From: Rhodococcus_G sp042879035
Lineage (GTDB): Bacteria; Actinomycetota; Actinomycetes; Mycobacteriales; Mycobacteriaceae
NCBI RefSeq assembly: GCF_042879035.1
Contig: NZ_JBIAOU010000013.1
Span: 62,001-126,000 of the forward strand
DNA: 64,000 nt
Direction: 5' to 3'
In this document: one piece after another, positions 1-8,723 of the stretch
Layout of the letters: each line of letters begins with the position of its first letter
Position numbering within the stretch: the stretch's first letter is position 1
Notes under the pieces: model-generated
What the model was told of the DNA's origin: nothing
The model's database searches: none
The model's input: the letters and a program-made list of their open reading frames with translations, nothing else
Made by a program: the position numbers and the translations under genes

Positions 1-2432
1 ACGAGCAGGTTGTCGTCGCCGCCGCGCAGGTACACCACCTCGGGCCGGTCCAGGATCGCGCCGCGACGGGCCAGGAGACCGCCGTCGGAGGAGGTGGCGT
101 GCGCCTGCGACGGCGGAAGCATCGCCGCACGAACGGTGTTCGCCGACCGCAGCATCGCGGCGCCGGACTCGGTGACGGGCACGAACCGGACCGCGTCGCC
201 GGGGCGGATCTGGCCCAGCTTCCAGCGGTGCGCGCTGGTGACGGTCAGCGGGCACGCGAACCCTCCGAGGCTGGGGCCGTCGGGGCCGAGCAGGATCGGG
301 GTGTCGCCGGACACGTTCAACGCGCCGACGCTGTACGGGTTGTCGTGCAGGTTCGACGGGTGCAGACCGGCTTCGCCGCCGTCGGTGCGCGACCACGTCG
401 GCTTCGGGCCGTCGAGCCGGATCCCGGTCCGGTTGGCGTGCGCGGCGGCGGTCCAGGTGGTGTCGTAGAACTGCGCCATGTCGGCGGAGGTGAAGTACGA
501 CGGGGCAGGCTGCGGACCCTCCGTGACGGCCAGGTGCCAGGTGTGGGCGAACACGGGCCGGCACTCGGGCAGAACAGGATTCGAGTCGGTGAGGCCCTCC
601 ACCACGGCGACCGTCAACACGTCGCCGGTGGCCAGCGCCCGGCCGGTGAGCCCGCCGAACCCGCCGAGGGTGAATGTCGATGCGCTGCCCAGGTAGTGCG
701 GGGCGTCGATGCCGCCGCGGACGGCGAGGTAGGTGCGCAGACCCTCGCCCGCGGGGCTGCCGATGTCGAGGACGCCGCCGGCCGGGATCGTCACCGGCTC
801 CCACATCGGCACGGGCGTCCCGTTCACCGTGACCGGCGCCGGCGCTCCGCCGAGGCACACGACGGCGGCCTCGGAGAACTCCAGTTGCGGCCCGTGCAGC
901 GTGCATTCGAGGCCGACGGCGTCGGCGGGGTTGCCGACGGCGGCGTTGACGAGGGTGAACGACAGATCGTCCATCGGGCCCGACGGCGGGATGCCCACCT
1001 CCCAGTATCCGAGCCGGCCCGGATGGTCCTGCAGCGTCGTCATCGTCCCCGCGCGCAGCACGTCCAGCCGCGCGCCGCCGACGCGCAGGTGGGCGAGGGT
1101 ACCGGTGGTGTGGGCGGCGTCGAGAACCTCGCGCAGCACCGAGATCGCGCGCAGCTGGGGCAGGTTCGTCGCGATGCCGTACACGGCCGTCTCGTCGAGA
1201 GCTGCCCCGAGCGCCGCGAACGCACCCGCACGGGTGGTCGCGGAGGTGACGATCTTCGCGATCATCGGGTCGTAGTGCTCACTGACCTCCGTGCCTGTGT
1301 CCACCCACGTCTCCACCCTGGTGTGCGCGGGGAACTCGACGCTGGTGAGCAGTCCGGCGGACGGCCGGTAGTCGCGGCCGGGATCCTCCGCGTAGACGCG
1401 GGCCTCGACGGCATGGCCGCGGATCGCCGGACCGGTGTCGGGCAGGTCGTCGAGCATCGACGCGTCCCCGCCGGCCAGCCGGAGCATCCACGCGACGAGG
1501 TCGACGCCCGTCACCTCCTCGGTGACGGGATGCTCCACCTGCAACCGGGTGTTCATCTCCAGGAACGACGCCTCGCCGCGGTCCACGTCGTACACGAACT
1601 CGACGGTGCCCGCCGAACGGTAGCCGACCGACACTGCCAGGGCCCGGGACGACGAGAGCAGTTGTTCGACAACGGCATCGGACAGGCCGGGGGCGGGAGC
1701 CTCCTCGACCACCTTCTGGTTGCGACGCTGCAGCGAGCAGTCCCGCGTGCCGAGGCTGACGGTGCGCCCCGCGCCGTCCCCGAACACCTGGACCTCGACG
1801 TGCCGGGCGTGGGCGACGAACCGCTCGAGGAACACGCCGGACGAGGAGAAGTTCGCGGCCGCGAGGCGCTGCACCCGGTCGTACGCGCCGCGCAGCTCGG
1901 CGGCGTCGAAGCAGGCCTGCATGCCGATACCGCCACCGCCGCCGACCGCCTTGAGCATCACCGGGTAGCCGACCTGCTCGGCGGCGGCCAGGGCCTCGTC
2001 GACGGTACCCAGCATGCCGCTGCCCGCGACCAGCGGGACACCGACCGCGCGGGCCGCCTCGCGGGCCGAGTGCTTGTTGCCGAACACCCGCAGCTGCTCC
2101 GGGGTCGGGCCGGCGAACGCGATTCCGGCGGCCTCGGCCGCGGCCGCGAACGCGTCGTTCTCCGAAAGGAATCCGTAGCCCGGGTGGATCGCGCCGGCAC
2201 CCGACGCGAGGGCCGCCTCGATCACGGCGTCCGCCCGCAGGTACGACTCCTGCGCGGGCGCCGGTCCGAGCCGCACCGCCACGTCCGCCATCTCCACGTG
2301 CGCCGCCGCCGCGTCCGCGTCGGAGTACACCGCCACCGTCTTGATACCGAGGATGTGGGCGGATCGCATGATCCGGCAGGCGATCTCACCGCGGTTGGCG
2401 ACGAGGAGGGTGTCGAACGAGAGGGACGTCAT
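1..2432 (-). CDS. Urea carboxylase (biotin-dependent), 3' end cut by window edge
   Basis: The 810 visible residues read in the usual order of urea carboxylases. An N-terminal biotin carboxylase/ATP-grasp domain covers about residues 1-450, with LLVANRGEIACRI at the start, the glycine loop KAVGGGGGIGM and the EMNTRLQVEHPVTE signature. A KipA-like carboxyltransferase half follows from about 470 (TLQDHPGRLGYW). The beginning of a KipI-like half (YLRGGDDNLLV) is at the window edge. The biotinyl domain must lie beyond position 1. The family carboxylates urea with ATP and bicarbonate to allophanate, which a separate hydrolase splits. The ATG at 2430-2432 follows the GntR gene by 22 bases, so it ends the urt operon. 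Some relatives act on guanidine rather than urea, and this fragment does not settle which. Confidence 0.9.
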   Translation of the reverse strand, partial: MTSLSFDTLLVANRGEIACRIMRSAHILGIKTVAVYSDADAAAAHVEMADVAVRLGPAPAQESYLRADAVIEAALASGAGAIHPGYGFLSENDAFAAAAEAAGIAFAGPTPEQLRVFGNKHSAREAARAVGVPLVAGSGMLGTVDEALAAAEQVGYPVMLKAVGGGGGIGMQACFDAAELRGAYDRVQRLAAANFSSSGVFLERFVAHARHVEVQVFGDGAGRTVSLGTRDCSLQRRNQKVVEEAPAPGLSDAVVEQLLSSSRALAVSVGYRSAGTVEFVYDVDRGEASFLEMNTRLQVEHPVTEEVTGVDLVAWMLRLAGGDASMLDDLPDTGPAIRGHAVEARVYAEDPGRDYRPSAGLLTSVEFPAHTRVETWVDTGTEVSEHYDPMIAKIVTSATTRAGAFAALGAALDETAVYGIATNLPQLRAISVLREVLDAAHTTGTLAHLRVGGARLDVLRAGTMTTLQDHPGRLGYWEVGIPPSGPMDDLSFTLVNAAVGNPADAVGLECTLHGPQLEFSEAAVVCLGGAPAPVTVNGTPVPMWEPVTIPAGGVLDIGSPAGEGLRTYLAVRGGIDAPHYLGSASTFTLGGFGGLTGRALATGDVLTVAVVEGLTDSNPVLPECRPVFAHTWHLAVTEGPQPAPSYFTSADMAQFYDTTWTAAAHANRTGIRLDGPKPTWSRTDGGEAGLHPSNLHDNPYSVGALNVSGDTPILLGPDGPSLGGFACPLTVTSAHRWKLGQIRPGDAVRFVPVTESGAAMLRSANTVRAAMLPPSQAHATSSDGGLLARRGAILDRPEVVYLRGGDDNLL

Positions 2433-2454
2433 GTCAGTACCTTTCGAGGTCGGG

Positions 2455-3183
2455 TCAGTCGCGGACGGCATTGGCCATGCGCGCCATGGCCAGTGCCTGC
2501 TGTGCGCGCTCGATCACGACCGCGCGGGATTCGTCGATGTGCGCGAGCAGGGCGTCGTGGGCGCGCTGGAGGTGACCGTCGAGGACGAGCTCGGCGACGG
2601 TGATGTGCTCGGCGACCGTCGCGGCCATCCGGTCGGGGGTGAGGTAGTCGAACATCCGCACCGGGCGCACCTTCGCGTTCACGCCCGCGAGCGCGTCGAC
2701 GAGTGCACCGTTGCCGGAGGACGCGAGGAGCGTGATGTGGAACCGTTCGTCGAGTGCGACGAAGCCCGCATCCGGTTCGGGCATGTCGTCACGGTATCCG
2801 TGCCACAGTTCCAACTCGGGACCGAGCACCGCCGGGTCGTGGCTGCCGGCACCGCCACCGAGGATCCGCTTGATCCCACGCATCTCCAAGGTGATTCGCA
2901 GTTCGTACAGGTCCGCGAGGTCGTCGAGCCGCGGCCGGTACGGGAACAGCCCGTGTTCGTCGCGTTCGACCAGCCCGTCGGCCTGCAGTCGGGCCAGCGC
3001 CTCGCGCACCGGTGTCCGCGACACCCCGTACAGTTCGGCGAGTCGCTCCTCCCCGAGCCGCTCGGACGGCCCGATCCGTCCACTCATCAGGTCACCGCGC
3101 AGCGCCCGGTACACCCGCTCGCGCAGGGTGCCACCGGGGTTCGCGAGGACGGCATCGTTGTCGTCCACGTCCCTCCCCGTCAT
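2455..3183 (-). CDS. GntR-family regulator with FCD ligand domain
   Basis: The protein has 242 residues. An N-terminal winged helix covers about 15-80 (LRERVYRALRGDLMSGRI, then VSRTPVREALARLQADGLV, the classical GntR recognition helix). An all-helical FCD effector domain follows at about 95-225. FCD regulators usually respond to small carboxylates or related metabolites and often control the operon that contains them. Its position between urtE (2-base gap) and urea carboxylase suggests local control of urea use; that target is inferred from context. Confidence 0.85.
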   Translation of the reverse strand: MTGRDVDDNDAVLANPGGTLRERVYRALRGDLMSGRIGPSERLGEERLAELYGVSRTPVREALARLQADGLVERDEHGLFPYRPRLDDLADLYELRITLEMRGIKRILGGGAGSHDPAVLGPELELWHGYRDDMPEPDAGFVALDERFHITLLASSGNGALVDALAGVNAKVRPVRMFDYLTPDRMAATVAEHITVAELVLDGHLQRAHDALLAHIDESRAVVIERAQQALAMARMANAVRD

Positions 3184-3185
3184 GA

Positions 3186-3884
3186 TCAGATGGCCATCGC
3201 TGCGCGGACGGCGTCGGCGGACTCGGCGCCCCCGGTTCCGGTGGAGGTGACGTACCCGGCGGCGAGGACGCTGTAGTGCTGGGCGGCTTGCAGCGCGAAC
3301 CCGATGTGCTGCTCGACCAGGAGCACGCTCAGGTCGCCGCGGCGGGTCAGGTCGACGATGGTGCGTTCGATCTCGGCGACGACGTTCGGCTGGATGCCCT
3401 CGGTGGGTTCGTCGAGGATCAGCACCTTCGGTTCGGTGATCAGTGCCCGCGCGATCGCCAACTGCTGCCGCTGCCCGCCGGAGAGCAGCCCGGCGCGGCG
3501 GTCGAGCAGCCCGGTCAGCGCCGGGAACAGGTCGAGTGCCTCGGCGATCAACGCCTTGCCCCGCTTGCGTCCGTCGGCGACCACCTGCAGGTTCTCCGCC
3601 GTGGTGAGCTGTCCGAACGACTGCTGCCCCTGCGGCACGTACGCCAGGCCGCGGGCCACGCGGGCGCTGGGCCGCAGCCCGGTGATGTCCTCGCCGCCGA
3701 ACAGGATCTTGCCCGAGTCGGTCTTGATCAACCCGACCGCGGCCCGCAGCAGGGTCGTCTTGCCGGCACCGTTGTGCCCCATCACCGCGGCCACCCCACC
3801 GTCGGGGACGGTCAGCGAGACCCCGTGCACGACCTCGGTGCGGCCGTATCCGGCACGGACGTCGACGAGTTCGAGCATCGTCAT
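3186..3884 (-). CDS. urtE: Urea ABC transporter ATPase UrtE
   Basis: This 232-residue branched-chain-amino-acid-type ABC ATPase has Walker A GHNGAGKTT near residue 36, signature LLSGGQRQQLAIARAL and Walker B VLILDEPTEGIQPN, with the EGIQP form typical of UrtE. It would energise urea import together with UrtD and the permeases UrtB and UrtC. Its ATG overlaps the urtD stop (ATGA, 3881-3884), so the two are translationally coupled. Confidence 0.9.
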   Translation of the reverse strand: MTMLELVDVRAGYGRTEVVHGVSLTVPDGGVAAVMGHNGAGKTTLLRAAVGLIKTDSGKILFGGEDITGLRPSARVARGLAYVPQGQQSFGQLTTAENLQVVADGRKRGKALIAEALDLFPALTGLLDRRAGLLSGGQRQQLAIARALITEPKVLILDEPTEGIQPNVVAEIERTIVDLTRRGDLSVLLVEQHIGFALQAAQHYSVLAAGYVTSTGTGGAESADAVRAAMAI

Positions 3885-4696
3885 GCCTCCTCCTGTGAAT
3901 GTGCCGAGTCCCCTGCGGTCCCGAGGTAGACGGCCTGGACCTTCGGATCGGCCTGCACCTGCGTGACGGTGCCCTCGGAGAGCACCTTCCCCGCGGCGAG
4001 GACGGTCACCGACGTCGCGAACGCCCGCATGAAGTCCATGTCGTGTTCGACGACGACGACGGTCCGTTCACCGCCGATGCGTCGCAGCAGGTTGCCGGTC
4101 TCCTCGCGTTCCTCGAGGCTCATGCCGGCGACCGGTTCGTCGAGCAGCAGCACATCCGCGTTCTGCACCAGCAGCATGCCGATCTCGAGCCACTGCTTCT
4201 GTCCGTGCGCGAGGATCCCGGCCGCCGTGTCGCGCTGTTTCGTCAGGCCGATCGTCTCCAGCGCTTCCTCGATCTGCGGCAGCACGTGCGTGCGGCGCCG
4301 CAGCAGCGTCCACGCCGAACGCCCGGCGCCGGCGGCGATGTCGAGGTTCTGCAGTACCGACAGTTCCTCGAACACGCTCGCCGTCTGGAAGGTGCGCCCG
4401 ACGCCGAGGCGGGCGATGTGGTGCACCTTCTTCCCGACCAGTTCGACACCCGACTTGGACACGGACCCCGTCGCGGGCACCAGACCGGTGATCGCGTCGA
4501 CCAGGGTGGTCTTGCCCGCACCGTTCGGGCCGATCAGGAACCGCAGGTCACCCTGCAGCAGCATCAGATCCACGTTGTCGACGGCCTTGAATCCGTCGAA
4601 ACCGACCGACAGACCGCGGATCTCGAGGTACTCGCTGGACATGCCGGCGTTGCCGCCTGCCTCCGGAGCCTTGTGGGCGTGCATCGTTTCGCTCAT
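3881..4696 (-). CDS. urtD: Urea ABC transporter ATPase UrtD
   Basis: The protein has 271 residues, with Walker A GPNGAGKTT at 56-64, the variant signature LAHGQKQWLEIGMLL and Walker B VLLLDEPVAGM. The HGQKQWLEIGM sequence is characteristic of UrtD within the Liv-type ATPases. Its ATG follows the urtC stop codon with no intervening base. About 20 residues precede the conserved core, so a later start at Met19 is possible. Confidence 0.9.
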   Translation of the reverse strand: MSETMHAHKAPEAGGNAGMSSEYLEIRGLSVGFDGFKAVDNVDLMLLQGDLRFLIGPNGAGKTTLVDAITGLVPATGSVSKSGVELVGKKVHHIARLGVGRTFQTASVFEELSVLQNLDIAAGAGRSAWTLLRRRTHVLPQIEEALETIGLTKQRDTAAGILAHGQKQWLEIGMLLVQNADVLLLDEPVAGMSLEEREETGNLLRRIGGERTVVVVEHDMDFMRAFATSVTVLAAGKVLSEGTVTQVQADPKVQAVYLGTAGDSAHSQEEA

Positions 4697-5806
4697 TCAG
4701 GACACCTTCACCGGTTCGGGCCGCGCGGACGTCGCGGCGGTGGCATCGGCCGGGGGCTGCGCCCCGGGCCTGCGGCGACGCAGCATCATCACCAACCCGG
4801 CGACGCCGGCCGGGAAGAATCCGACGACCACGACGAACAGCAGACCCTGCGCGTAGATCCAGCCGGACGGGAACGACTCGGAGAACGCGGACTGCGCCCA
4901 CGCCACGCCGATCGCGCCGAGTACCGGGCCGAGCAGGGTCGCGCGGCCGCCGATCGCTACCCCGATCAGGAAGGCCAGCGACGGAACGATGCCCACGTCC
5001 GCCGGGGAGATGATCCCGACGATCGGCACGAACAGCGCGCCCGCGATGCCGGCGAGGAACGCGGCGACCACGTAGGCGACGAGCTTGACGTTGGCCGGGT
5101 CGTAACCGAGGAACCGGACCCGTTCCTCCTGATCGCGTACCGCGACGAGCAGTTCGCCGTACCGCGAGTACATCAGCTGCCGGATCAGTGCCACCGACAG
5201 CAGCAGCACCGCCGCGGCGATGAAGAACAGCATCCGCTTGTTCGCCGGGTCGGCCAGGTTGAACCCGAAGAACGTCCGGAACCGGTTGAGGCCGTTGCTG
5301 CCACCGATGGACTGCTGGCCGACCAGCAGGATCGCGAATGCCGCCGCCAGGGCCTGCGAGAGGATCGCGAAGTAGGCGCCCTTGACCCGCCGCTTGAACA
5401 CGCCGAGCCCGAGTACCAGCGCCACCAGCGCGGGCAACAGCAGAACCGCGCCGAGTGCGAAAACCGGTGACGCGAACGGCTTCCAGTACCCGGGCAGTTC
5501 CGTCATGCCCGCGATCTGCATGAAGTCCGGCACCGCGTCCCCGCGCAGCTGCGCGTCGGCGATCTTGAGGTGCATCGCCATCGCGTAGGCGCCGATACCG
5601 AAGAACACGCCCTGCCCGAGGGTGAGCATTCCCCCTCGGCCCCAGGCCAATCCGATACCGACGGCCACGATCGCGAAGCACAGGAACTTGCCGAGCAGAC
5701 CGAGCCGGAAGTCGGACAGCGCCGCGGGCGCCACCCCGAACAGGATCACCGCGGCCAGGGCGAACCCGCCCCACACCCGCACCTTGGGATTCGTCAGCAC
5801 GCTCAC
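4697..5806 (-). CDS. urtC: Urea ABC transporter permease UrtC
   Basis: This 369-residue protein is mostly hydrophobic, with about ten membrane segments, in the Liv/Urt permease family (AWGRGGMLTLGQGVFFGIGAYAMAM near 65 and the EERVRFLGYDPANVKLVAYVVAAFLAG loop). I chose the GTG at 5804-5806, which overlaps the urtB stop as GTGA; the open frame continues upstream inside urtB. A short basic and alanine-rich tail ends the protein. It would pair with UrtB to form the membrane channel. Confidence 0.9.
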   Translation of the reverse strand: MSVLTNPKVRVWGGFALAAVILFGVAPAALSDFRLGLLGKFLCFAIVAVGIGLAWGRGGMLTLGQGVFFGIGAYAMAMHLKIADAQLRGDAVPDFMQIAGMTELPGYWKPFASPVFALGAVLLLPALVALVLGLGVFKRRVKGAYFAILSQALAAAFAILLVGQQSIGGSNGLNRFRTFFGFNLADPANKRMLFFIAAAVLLLSVALIRQLMYSRYGELLVAVRDQEERVRFLGYDPANVKLVAYVVAAFLAGIAGALFVPIVGIISPADVGIVPSLAFLIGVAIGGRATLLGPVLGAIGVAWAQSAFSESFPSGWIYAQGLLFVVVVGFFPAGVAGLVMMLRRRRPGAQPPADATAATSARPEPVKVS

Positions 5807-6687
5807 ACCAGGCTCCTCGTCTTGACAGCGAACAGGCCCTGCGGCCGGACCTGGAGGAAGACCACGATGATCACGAACACGATCACCTTCGCGATCGACG
5901 CCGTGGTCGAGTACTCGATGAACGAATTGAGGATGCCGAGGGCGAACGCCGCGATCACCGCCCCCTTCATCTGACCGAGACCACCGACGACGACCACCAG
6001 GAACGCGTCGATCAGGTAGAACTGCCCGATCGTCGGGCTCGTCGACCCGATCAACGTCAGCGCCACACCCGCCACACCCGCCAGACCCGACCCGATGAAG
6101 AACGTCGTCACATCGGTGCGCCGCGACGAGATGCCGCTGGTCTCGGCGAGATCCCGGTTCTGCACCACCGCCCGCATCCGCCGGCCCATCGGCGACCGCT
6201 TGACCGCCGTCGCCAGCACCGTCACCGCGACGACCGCCAGCACCAGGATGAAGATGCGGGTCTTCGGCACCACCGCGCCGAGGATCTCCACACCACCCGA
6301 GAGCCACTGGGGAGCAACAACATTGACCGCGGGCGCCCCGAAGATGTCCCGCGCCAGCTGCTGCAGGATCAACCCCACACCGAAGGTCACCAGCAGCGTG
6401 TCCAGTGGGCGGTGGTACATGCGCTTGATCAGCGTCGTCTCGAGCAGTGCGCCCATGAGGCCACCGACGACGAACCCGACCAGCAGGGACACCAGCAGCG
6501 AGCCGGTGGCACTCGAGATCACCTGCTGCACCACGTATGCCGTGTACGAGCCCGCCATGATGAACTCACCGTGGGCCATGTTGATCACGCCCATCTGGCC
6601 GAACGTCAACGACAGCCCCAGCGCCGCGAGCAGCAGGATCGACCCGATGCTCAGACCCGTGAACAGCTGTCCGATCACGACATCCAC
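5803..6687 (-). CDS. urtB: Urea ABC transporter permease UrtB
   Basis: This 294-residue permease has about eight membrane segments and the family hallmarks LGLSLTFGQMGVINMAHGEFIMAG near residues 25-47 and FLVVVVGGLGQMKGAVIAAF near 230. It is the shorter of the two Urt permeases and lacks the long periplasmic insert of some proteobacterial UrtB. It lies 43 bases after urtA and overlaps urtC by four bases. Confidence 0.9.
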   Translation of the reverse strand: MDVVIGQLFTGLSIGSILLLAALGLSLTFGQMGVINMAHGEFIMAGSYTAYVVQQVISSATGSLLVSLLVGFVVGGLMGALLETTLIKRMYHRPLDTLLVTFGVGLILQQLARDIFGAPAVNVVAPQWLSGGVEILGAVVPKTRIFILVLAVVAVTVLATAVKRSPMGRRMRAVVQNRDLAETSGISSRRTDVTTFFIGSGLAGVAGVALTLIGSTSPTIGQFYLIDAFLVVVVGGLGQMKGAVIAAFALGILNSFIEYSTTASIAKVIVFVIIVVFLQVRPQGLFAVKTRSLV

Positions 6688-6730
6688 GATGTACTCCCTC
6701 CCCGCCGGTCGGCTTCGTCGCGGCCCACCA

Positions 6731-7990
6731 CTACTGCTTGCTCATGTCCGCGGCCCACGGGTACGACTCGAGGTACGGGTCCGGGGTGATCGGCTGACCC
6801 GAGTCCCACACCGTGTAGATCAGGCCGTCGCCGCGGATCTCACCGATCCGCGCCGTCTTCGTGATGTGGTGGTTCGACCCGTCGATCGTGACCGTGCCCT
6901 CCGGCGCGTCGAACGTCACGCCGTCCGCGTTGGCCTGAATGTCCGCCACGGCAAAGGAGTTCGCCTTCTCGACCGTGTTCTTCCACAGGTAGACCGAGGT
7001 GTACGCCGCTTCCATCGGGTCCGAGGTGGGCTTGTTCTGGCCGTACTTGGCCTTGTACGCCTCGACGAACGTCTTGTTCTCGGGGCTGTCGATGGTCTGG
7101 TAGTAGTTCCACGCGGTCAGCTGGCCCTCGATGTTCTGCACACCGATGCCACCGACCTCCTCCTCCGCGATGGACACCGACACGACCGGCATGTCCTGCG
7201 CGGTCAGACCGACGTTCTTGTACTCGCGGAAGAACGCGACGTTGGAGTCGCCGTTGAGGGTGTTGAACACGGCGTCGGCGTCGGCGGTGCGGACCTTGTT
7301 GACGATCGTCGAGAAGTCGGTGGAGCCGAGCGGGGTGTAGTCCTCGCCCTTGATCTCGATACCGTTGGCCGCGGCGTAGGCCTTGATGATCCGGTTCGCG
7401 GTCTGCGGGAAGACGTAGTCGCTGCCGACGAGGTACAGGGACTTGACGCCCTTCTCCTCGAGATAGTCCAGTGCCGGGATGATCTGCTGGTTCGTGGTGG
7501 CGCCGGTGTAGAAGATGTTCTCCGAGTCCTCGAGGCCCTCGTACTGCACCGGGTAGTAGAGCAGCGCGTTGTTGTCCTCGAACACCGGCAGCATCGCCTT
7601 GCGGCTCGACGACGTCCAGCCGCCGAAGACGGCCGCGACGCAGTCGCTGCTGATCAGCTTCTCGGCCTTCTCGGCGAACACCGTCGGCTCCGACGCGCCG
7701 TCCTCGCCGACGACCTGGATCTGCTTGCCGAGCACACCGCCGGAGGCGTTGATCTCCTCGACGGCCAGCGCGATGGAGTCGCGGACGGTGACCTCGGAGA
7801 TCGCCATCGTCCCCGACAGGGAGTTGAGCGAGCCGACCTTGATCGTGTCGCCGGAGGTGTCGACGCACGAGGTCGCGGTGGACTCGCCGGACGCGGTGTC
7901 GGATGCCTTGCTGCCGCAGCCGGTCAGCACGAGGCCGAGCGCGGCGACGGCGGCGGGAGTCGCGAGGGCGCGCTTCGAGAGGTGACGCAT
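6731..7990 (-). CDS. urtA: Urea ABC transporter substrate-binding lipoprotein UrtA
   Basis: This 419-residue exported binding protein has a lipoprotein signal peptide ending in the lipobox LTGC with Cys25, so it should be acylated and anchored outside the membrane. The mature part matches Urt-type periplasmic binding proteins (DTIKVGSLNSLSGTMAISE at the N-terminus, LLYYPVQYEGLEDSENIFYTGA, ILPALDYL-like segment and YQTIDSPENKTFV). It is the first gene of the urt operon. The ATG at 7990 has AAAGG six bases upstream. Confidence 0.92.
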   Translation of the reverse strand: MRHLSKRALATPAAVAALGLVLTGCGSKASDTASGESTATSCVDTSGDTIKVGSLNSLSGTMAISEVTVRDSIALAVEEINASGGVLGKQIQVVGEDGASEPTVFAEKAEKLISSDCVAAVFGGWTSSSRKAMLPVFEDNNALLYYPVQYEGLEDSENIFYTGATTNQQIIPALDYLEEKGVKSLYLVGSDYVFPQTANRIIKAYAAANGIEIKGEDYTPLGSTDFSTIVNKVRTADADAVFNTLNGDSNVAFFREYKNVGLTAQDMPVVSVSIAEEEVGGIGVQNIEGQLTAWNYYQTIDSPENKTFVEAYKAKYGQNKPTSDPMEAAYTSVYLWKNTVEKANSFAVADIQANADGVTFDAPEGTVTIDGSNHHITKTARIGEIRGDGLIYTVWDSGQPITPDPYLESYPWAADMSKQ

Positions 7991-8346
7991 GTACGGGCCT
8001 TTCGGTCGAGAACGTGCGAGGGGAGGACCTGCTGGTGAAGCCTGTATCCGGTCGGCGTATACAGCGAGGTATTCGCGACGAGTGCAGACATTAGGCGGAA
8101 GTTGTTGCCCCGGAATGTCTGTCGATCACCAGTTGGTTGCACAGATTTCTACGACGTAAACAAGCCCTCACGGGGAGTCCCCGGCACGGGTGGGCGACGC
8201 CGCCGGCCAGCCACCGGTGGGGTCGATCACGGTAGATCACGAAGGGGTTTCAGTGCATTCGAACCGTCACCGAAGGCGCGGCTCCACGCGGTACAGATCA
8301 CTGATCTGTTCCGAGATCGTCAATTCGACCCATCAGGAGCTGAATC
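7991..8346. other. Divergent intergenic region upstream of urtA and a small secreted-protein gene
   Basis: These 356 bases should contain the promoters of the minus-strand urt operon and of the plus-strand gene at 8347. Visible are a GlnR-box-like sequence (8144-8161), a small palindrome ACAGAT-N5-ATCTGT (8293-8309) and the RBS AGGAG (8335-8339) for the plus-strand gene. Open frames here look like noise. I saw no guanidine-I (ykkC) riboswitch core in either strand. Confidence 0.6.
8144..8161 (-). promoter_or_regulatory. Possible GlnR-type nitrogen-control box upstream of urtA
   Basis: Read on the minus strand this is GTTTACGTCGTAGAAATC, which fits the actinobacterial GlnR pattern TnAC-N6-GaAAC with one mismatch in the second half. 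It lies about 155 bases upstream of the urtA start. GlnR commonly controls urea and ammonium genes in actinomycetes. The match is short and no promoter can be placed with confidence. Confidence 0.35.
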
Positions 8347-8628
8347 ATGAATCTCAAGAAGATTGCAGCCGGGCTCGCCGTCAGCGGCGGAGTCGCCACG
8401 GCCATGACGTTCGGTGGCGGTCAGGCCTCAGCTGAGCCCGTGACGTTCTACGGGTGCGTATTCCCCTACTACGGTGTTCTCTACTTCGTCACCACCAACG
8501 AGCCGAACCCGGGCGCATGCGGTCCCGGCGCGCCGATCTCGTTCCCGGGCGACGACGAGGGCAACCCGCTGCCTCCCACCGGCAGTAGCGGCTCGTCGGG
8601 GTCCTCCGGCGGGTCGTCTGGATCCTGA
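8347..8628 (+). CDS. Small secreted protein of unknown function
   Basis: The predicted protein has 93 residues, starts at ATG 8347 and has AGGAG seven bases upstream. A clear Sec signal peptide (MNLKKIAAGLAVSGGVATAM...) probably ends at ASA|EP near residue 29. The mature part is only about 64 residues, with two cysteines (in FYGC and GACGPG) that could form a disulfide. It ends in a low-complexity Ser/Gly tail after residue 76. I recognise no family. Signal peptide, good RBS and its own terminator argue that it is real. Confidence 0.7.
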   Translation: MNLKKIAAGLAVSGGVATAMTFGGGQASAEPVTFYGCVFPYYGVLYFVTTNEPNPGACGPGAPISFPGDDEGNPLPPTGSSGSSGSSGGSSGS

Positions 8629-8663
8629 CGCGGCAGCCGTGGTAGCCGAGAATTCGGCGAAAG

Positions 8664-8701
8664 CGAGCCGCCCACCACGGAATGTCGTGGTGGGCGGCTC
8701 G
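8664..8701. terminator. Bidirectional hairpin between convergent genes
   Basis: A perfect 16-bp stem (8664-8679 pairing with 8686-8701, core GAGCCGCCCACCACG) encloses a 6-base loop. It sits between the stop of the small secreted protein (+) and the stop of dihydrolipoyl dehydrogenase (-), so it can serve both. There is no long U-run, as is common in GC-rich actinobacteria. Confidence 0.75.
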
Positions 8702-8723
8702 TGGGGAGAAAGCGGCCGAACGC

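Noticed and set aside
99..2603. 834-codon open frame on the plus strand
   Set aside because: It is antisense to urea carboxylase, which has full domain structure; the product is Arg/Gly-rich without recognisable motifs. High GC opens such frames.
7991..8346. Guanidine-I (ykkC) riboswitch upstream of urtA
   Set aside because: I looked for the conserved core on both strands and did not find it.
8102..8350. 82-codon plus-strand frame before the small secreted protein
   Set aside because: No RBS, no signal peptide and no conserved pattern; the region is better explained as divergent promoters.
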